Source of the DNA: Acidovorax sp. FHTAMBA | GTDB lineage: Bacteria > Pseudomonadota > Gammaproteobacteria > Burkholderiales > Burkholderiaceae_C | DNA: 64,000 nt | Assembly: GCF_038958875.1 (NCBI RefSeq) | Contig: NZ_CP152407.1 | Span: 2,053,501-2,117,500, forward strand | Direction of reading: 5' to 3' | Shown: positions 60,602-64,000 of the stretch, one piece after another | Layout of the letters: each line of letters opens with the position of its first letter | How positions within the stretch are numbered: position 1 is the stretch's first letter | Translations under genes and position numbers: made by a program | Notes under the pieces: model-generated | What the model saw: the letters and a program-made list of their open reading frames with translations, nothing else | The model's database searches: none | Told to the model about the DNA's origin: nothing

Positions 60602-61968
60602 GGCTCTCTTCCGTTTCGGGTGGAACGCTACAGTTCAAATAAATCCCTTGACACCCGTTAAACAGGAGCCATCCCGATGCAAGAAGCACTGTTTTGTCAG
60701 GCATTGGGGCTGGCCGCCCCCTGGGCGGTAGAGCGAGTTGCACTGGACTTGGAGCGCAGCCGTATCGACCTGTACGTGGTCTGGCAATCAGGCCATGCAA
60801 CCTGCCCCGTTTGCGAAGCTGCCCAGCAGAAGCTGCATGACCACCGCCAGCGCAGCTGGCGACATCTGGATTTCTTTCAGTTTGAAGCCTACGTGCACTG
60901 CGCGCTGCCTCGGGTGTCGTGTAGCGCCTGCGGATCTACTGCCCAGCTGAACGTGCCCTGGGCGCGAGAGGGCAGCCGCTTTACGCTCATGTTCGAGGCC
61001 TTGGCCCTCACGCTGGCCCGCGAGATGCCGGTGGCCGCGTGTGGGCGCATTCTGCGCTGCGCGGACAACGCCTTGTGGCGCCAGATCGATGCCCATGTCA
61101 GCTTGGCACGGGCCAAGGAGAGCTATGCGGATGTGGCGGTCATTGGCATCGATGAGACCAGCTGCGCCAAAGGCCACAGCTACATCACCCTGGTGCACGA
61201 CCTGCAGCGGGCGCGCCTGATCTACGCCACGCCCGGCAAGGATGCCAGCACGGTGCAAAGGTTTACCGAGGACTTCAAGAGCCACCAAGGTCAGACGCAG
61301 GCCATCCAGGTGGTGTGCATGGACATGTCCAAGGCCTTCATCGCAGGTGTTGGCCAGCACTTGCCCCAGGCGGCCATTGCCTTCGACGGATTCCATGTGG
61401 TGCAGATGGCCAACCGGGCAGTGGACGCTGTGCGGCGCGAAGAGGCCAGGGGCGAGCGCTGGCTCAAGAAGACCCGCTGGTGCTGGCTCAAAGACAAAGC
61501 CAGGTGGTCGGACAAAGAGCAGGCCAAGATGGATTGGCTGCCCCACACCCGATTGAAGACCGCCAGGGCGTGGCGGATGAAGGAAGGGCTGCGCGATATC
61601 TACAGGGATTCACACGCAGATGCAGCTCGCAGTGCGCAGGCCCTCAAGAAATGGCTGCACTGGGCGCAACGCAGCCGCCTGCAGCCATTCAAGGAATTGG
61701 CCAAGACAATCAAGCAACACTGGGCGGGAATACTCAAAGCGTTTGATGCCTCCCATCTGCATACTGGCTATGTGGAGGCGGTGAACTCGCTACTGCAAGC
61801 GAGCAAGGCCAAGGCGCGTGGCTATGCAACCACCGAGCACTTCGTAGCCATGGCGTTCCTGATCGCTGGCAAGCTCACTCACTTGCCGGGCAATCCTTTG
61901 CAAAAGGCAAGGGCCTGACCATGGTCCCGGTGGGGGATGTGGGGTTCCACCCGAAACGGAAGAGAGCC
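60602..61968 (+). mobile_element. ISL3-family insertion sequence
   Basis: The 1367-bp element has perfect 25-bp terminal inverted repeats beginning GGCTCTCTTCCGTTTCGGGT, at 60602-60626 and 61944-61968. It is flanked by an 8-bp target duplication TAAAAGAT (60594-60601 and 61969-61976), typical for ISL3. Perfect ends suggest a recent, possibly active insertion just 3' of murI. Confidence 0.95.
60677..61918 (+). CDS. ISL3-family transposase
   Basis: This 413-residue transposase has an N-terminal zinc-finger-like CPVC...CSAC pair (about residues 43-86). Its DDE core includes VIGIDETSCAKGHSYITLV (first Asp) and VCMDMSKAFIAGVGQHLPQA (second Asp). The C-terminal YVEAVNSLLQASKAKARGYA carries the Glu. 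It is full length and uninterrupted. Confidence 0.95.
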   Translation: MQEALFCQALGLAAPWAVERVALDLERSRIDLYVVWQSGHATCPVCEAAQQKLHDHRQRSWRHLDFFQFEAYVHCALPRVSCSACGSTAQLNVPWAREGSRFTLMFEALALTLAREMPVAACGRILRCADNALWRQIDAHVSLARAKESYADVAVIGIDETSCAKGHSYITLVHDLQRARLIYATPGKDASTVQRFTEDFKSHQGQTQAIQVVCMDMSKAFIAGVGQHLPQAAIAFDGFHVVQMANRAVDAVRREEARGERWLKKTRWCWLKDKARWSDKEQAKMDWLPHTRLKTARAWRMKEGLRDIYRDSHADAARSAQALKKWLHWAQRSRLQPFKELAKTIKQHWAGILKAFDASHLHTGYVEAVNSLLQASKAKARGYATTEHFVAMAFLIAGKLTHLPGNPLQKARA

Positions 61969-61982
61969 TAAAAGATGCCTGA

Positions 61983-62855
61983 TCAGGGCACGGATACGGT
62001 CTCACAACAGTCTGCGGGCAGACCGAGCCAGCGCTGCGCAGCGGCCTGAAGCATGGCCACCGGCCCGGTCGTCAGCAGGCGGGTGTGCGGGGCCTCCTTG
62101 GCCTGATCGCCATTGGGCGCGGCCAGCAGGCCTGCCGTCTCCAGCAGGCGCCGCGTTTGCCGTGCCACGGGTTCACCGGTCTCGATGAACTGCACCTCGG
62201 GGCCTGCCAGCGCCCGCAGCTCGTGCGCCACAAAGATGTAGTGGGTGCACCCCAGCACCAGCGTGTCGATCTGCCCGGGTGCTGTGCCGAAATCGCCCAT
62301 CGCCCCGATGTAGCGTGCGCACAGGGCGCCTGTTTCCGTAGCGCCCACCGGGGTGCCGGGCGAGGGTTCGGGTTGCGCCACGCTGCGCTCGATGGCGTGC
62401 GCCAGGCCATCACAGGGCTGCACCACAAACTCCGCCTGGCCGGCCAGCGAGCCCAGCAGCTTGTCGAACTTGGCGCTGGTGAGCGTGCCTCGCGTTCCGA
62501 TGACTCCCACGCGCCCCGTGCGGGTCACCGCCAGGGCGGGCTTGATGGCGGGCTCCAGGCCGACCAAGGGCAGGGCGGGGTAGCGGCTGCGCACCTCATG
62601 GATGGCTGCGGCCGTGGCGGTGTTGCAGGCCACCACCAGAGCCTTGATGTGGTGCTGCTCGAGCAAATACTGTGTGATGGCGTGGGTGCGGGCACCCACA
62701 TAGGCGTCGCCGCGCTCGCCGTACGGCGCGTGGGCACTGTCGGCCAGGTACACAAAACGCTCATGGGGCAGTGCGGCACGCAGGGCGCGCAGCACGCTCA
62801 GGCCGCCCACGCCGCTGTCAAATACGCCGATGGGAAGTTGCCGTGCCTCGGACAT
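61983..62855 (-). CDS. murI: Glutamate racemase
   Basis: This 290-residue cytoplasmic enzyme makes D-glutamate for peptidoglycan. The N-terminal IGVFDSGVGGLSVLRAL contains the catalytic-Asp region, Cys is in VVACNTATAAA (about residue 76), and the second Cys is in VLGCTHYIFV (about 187). The ATG at 62855 is chosen because the family starts at PIGVFDSG, and a frame extending to 62933 has no homology. It ends 7 bases from the ISL3 target repeat. Confidence 0.95.
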   Translation of the reverse strand: MSEARQLPIGVFDSGVGGLSVLRALRAALPHERFVYLADSAHAPYGERGDAYVGARTHAITQYLLEQHHIKALVVACNTATAAAIHEVRSRYPALPLVGLEPAIKPALAVTRTGRVGVIGTRGTLTSAKFDKLLGSLAGQAEFVVQPCDGLAHAIERSVAQPEPSPGTPVGATETGALCARYIGAMGDFGTAPGQIDTLVLGCTHYIFVAHELRALAGPEVQFIETGEPVARQTRRLLETAGLLAAPNGDQAKEAPHTRLLTTGPVAMLQAAAQRWLGLPADCCETVSVP

Positions 62856-62957
62856 GGATGTTGTCAAACCGGACTGGGAGAGAAGTCGGGAGGGAACCCG
62901 GGCGGAAGGGGCAGGCGCCAGCGCGCTCCCCAACCGCTCGGGCCGGCATTGGCAGGA

Positions 62958-64000
62958 TCAGGCCGCGGCGACGCCGATGCCCTTGAATTCGCCCGTGGCG
63001 ATGCGCTTTTGCCATTCGGCGGGCCCGGTGATGTGGGCGCTGGTGCCACCGGCGTCCACGGCCACGGTCACGGGCATGTCCACCACGTCGAACTCGTAGA
63101 TCGCTTCCATGCCCAGGTCCTCAAAGCCGACGACCTTGGCGGTCTTGATGGCCTTGCTCACCAGGTAGGCAGCGCCGCCCACGGCCATCAGGTAGGCGCT
63201 CTTATGGTTCTTGATGGACTCAATCGCAACCGGGCCGCGCTCGGCCTTGCCGATCATGGCGATCAGGCCGGTCTGCTCCAGCATCATCTCGGTGAAGCCG
63301 TCCATGCGTGTGGCGGTGGTGGGGCCAGCAGGGCCCACGGCCTCGCCCTTCACGGGGTCCACAGGGCCCACGTAGTAGATGACGCGGTTGGTGAAGTCCA
63401 CAGGCAGCTTCTCGCCCTTGGCCAGCATGTCCTGAATGCGCTTGTGCGCGGCGTCGCGGCCGGTCAGCATCTTGCCGTTGAGCAGCAGCGTGTCGCCGGG
63501 CTTCCAGCTGGCGACTTCTTCCTTGGTCAGCGTGTCGAGGTTGACCTTCTTGCTCTTGTTGTAGTCGGGCGCCCAGTCCACGTTGGGCCACAGGTCCAGG
63601 CTCGGGGGCGTGAGGTACACGGGGCCCGAGCCGTCCATCACGAAGTGCGCGTGGCGTGTGGCGGCGCAGTTGGGGATCATCGCAATCGGCTTGCTGGCCG
63701 CGTGTGTGGGGTACATCTTGATCTTGACGTCCAGCACCGTGGTCAGGCCGCCCAGGCCCTGTGCACCGATGCCCAGGGCGTTGACCTTTTCAAACAGCTC
63801 CAGGCGCAGCTTTTCGACATTGTCGAGTTCGGCCCCGCTGGCTTGCTTGGCCTGCAGTTCGTACATGTCCAGGTCGTCCATCAGGCTTTCCTTGGCCATC
63901 AGCACCGCCTTTTCGGCCGTGCCGCCAATGCCGATGCCCAGCATGCCGGGCGGGCACCAGCCCGCGCCCATGGTGGGCACGGTCTTGAGCACCCAGTCCA
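62958..64000 (-). CDS. Class I fumarate hydratase (C-terminal part, partial)
   Basis: The frame is open at the right edge, so the N-terminus lies outside. The visible 347 residues cover the C-terminal two-thirds of an iron-sulphur class I fumarase. PTMGAGWCPPGMLGIGIGGT and GIGAQGLGGLTTVLDVKI contain cluster and substrate contacts, and MYPTHAASKPIAMIPNCAAT is also conserved. The beta domain carries GPAGPTTATRMDGFTEMML, and AVDAGGTSAHITGPAEWQ ends the core. It hydrates fumarate to malate in the TCA cycle, and a class I tartrate dehydratase is less likely. murI lies 102 bp downstream. Confidence 0.92.
   Translation of the reverse strand, partial: DWVLKTVPTMGAGWCPPGMLGIGIGGTAEKAVLMAKESLMDDLDMYELQAKQASGAELDNVEKLRLELFEKVNALGIGAQGLGGLTTVLDVKIKMYPTHAASKPIAMIPNCAATRHAHFVMDGSGPVYLTPPSLDLWPNVDWAPDYNKSKKVNLDTLTKEEVASWKPGDTLLLNGKMLTGRDAAHKRIQDMLAKGEKLPVDFTNRVIYYVGPVDPVKGEAVGPAGPTTATRMDGFTEMMLEQTGLIAMIGKAERGPVAIESIKNHKSAYLMAVGGAAYLVSKAIKTAKVVGFEDLGMEAIYEFDVVDMPVTVAVDAGGTSAHITGPAEWQKRIATGEFKGIGVAAA

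Noticed and set aside
1..64000. Conjugation, plasmid partition or prophage genes expected for an intact ICE
   Set aside because: None seen anywhere in the window. The island proposal rests only on the right border and cargo mosaic.

Overview
The window looks like a chromosomal segment of a GC-rich betaproteobacterium, most likely family Comamonadaceae (Acidovorax/Comamonas/Delftia-like). The grounds are a protocatechuate 4,5-cleavage (pmd) operon in the comamonad order, six Bug/TctC-type periplasmic binding proteins, a TAGCTGCT...GCGCTT...AAGCGC hairpin repeat of the kind scattered through comamonad genomes, and a tRNA-Cys/Gly/Leu cluster next to murI and a class I fumarase. The genus is not proven.

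Layout. 1-6638: the end of a Gfo/Idh/MocA oxidoreductase, a LysR regulator with a Bug protein and an FMN-dependent alpha-hydroxy-acid dehydrogenase, a MarR regulator, and an HTH-citrate synthase fusion. 6997-13128 (minus): a Tat-exported alpha/beta hydrolase, then a Bug - ThDP decarboxylase - aldehyde dehydrogenase operon. Together with the FMN enzyme this resembles a mandelate/benzoylformate route. 13828-16445: an IS5-family element and a porin broken by one in-frame stop. 17240-21488: a Bug/cupin/amidohydrolase/Bug/Asp-Glu-racemase-family operon. 21639-28445 (minus): the pmd operon (pmdEFDABC), flanked by an aldo-keto reductase and a ModA-like binding protein, with a divergent LysR gene. 29783-32700: a LivJ-like binding protein, a small membrane protein, and a graveyard of fumarylacetoacetase and serine-recombinase remnants.

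33213-39467 is a mosaic of visibly lower GC at its start: a two-subunit ring-hydroxylating oxygenase, a hemerythrin gene cut by an IS3-family element, a truncated old-yellow-enzyme gene, pirin and isochorismatase-family genes. 39841-43973: a three-component Rieske oxygenase system (reductase, ferredoxin, oxygenase) divergent from a second HTH-citrate synthase fusion. 46000-57290: a LysR/FAD monooxygenase/Bug unit and a LysR-controlled operon (3-hydroxyisobutyrate dehydrogenase-like, NIPSNAP, extradiol-type VOC, YciI, FAH-family hydrolase, Bug, LivJ-like, then a decayed LivM permease). 57412-58308: another LysR gene.

At 58526-58543 there is an 18-bp copy of the 3' end of tRNA-Gly without the rest of the gene. 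Intact tRNA-Cys, tRNA-Gly and tRNA-Leu genes and housekeeping genes (DUF6806-like, YgjP-like metallopeptidase, murI, fumarase) follow. The most economical reading is that everything left of about 58.54 kb is the end of a genomic island or ICE that used tRNA-Gly as its attachment site, carrying peripheral aromatic pathways together with pmd ring cleavage.

The most interesting unexplained signal is a repeated dyad, TTAG-N4-CTAA, found upstream of at least six transcription units. The two HTH-citrate synthase fusions, which appear to lack the usual catalytic aspartate, come next.
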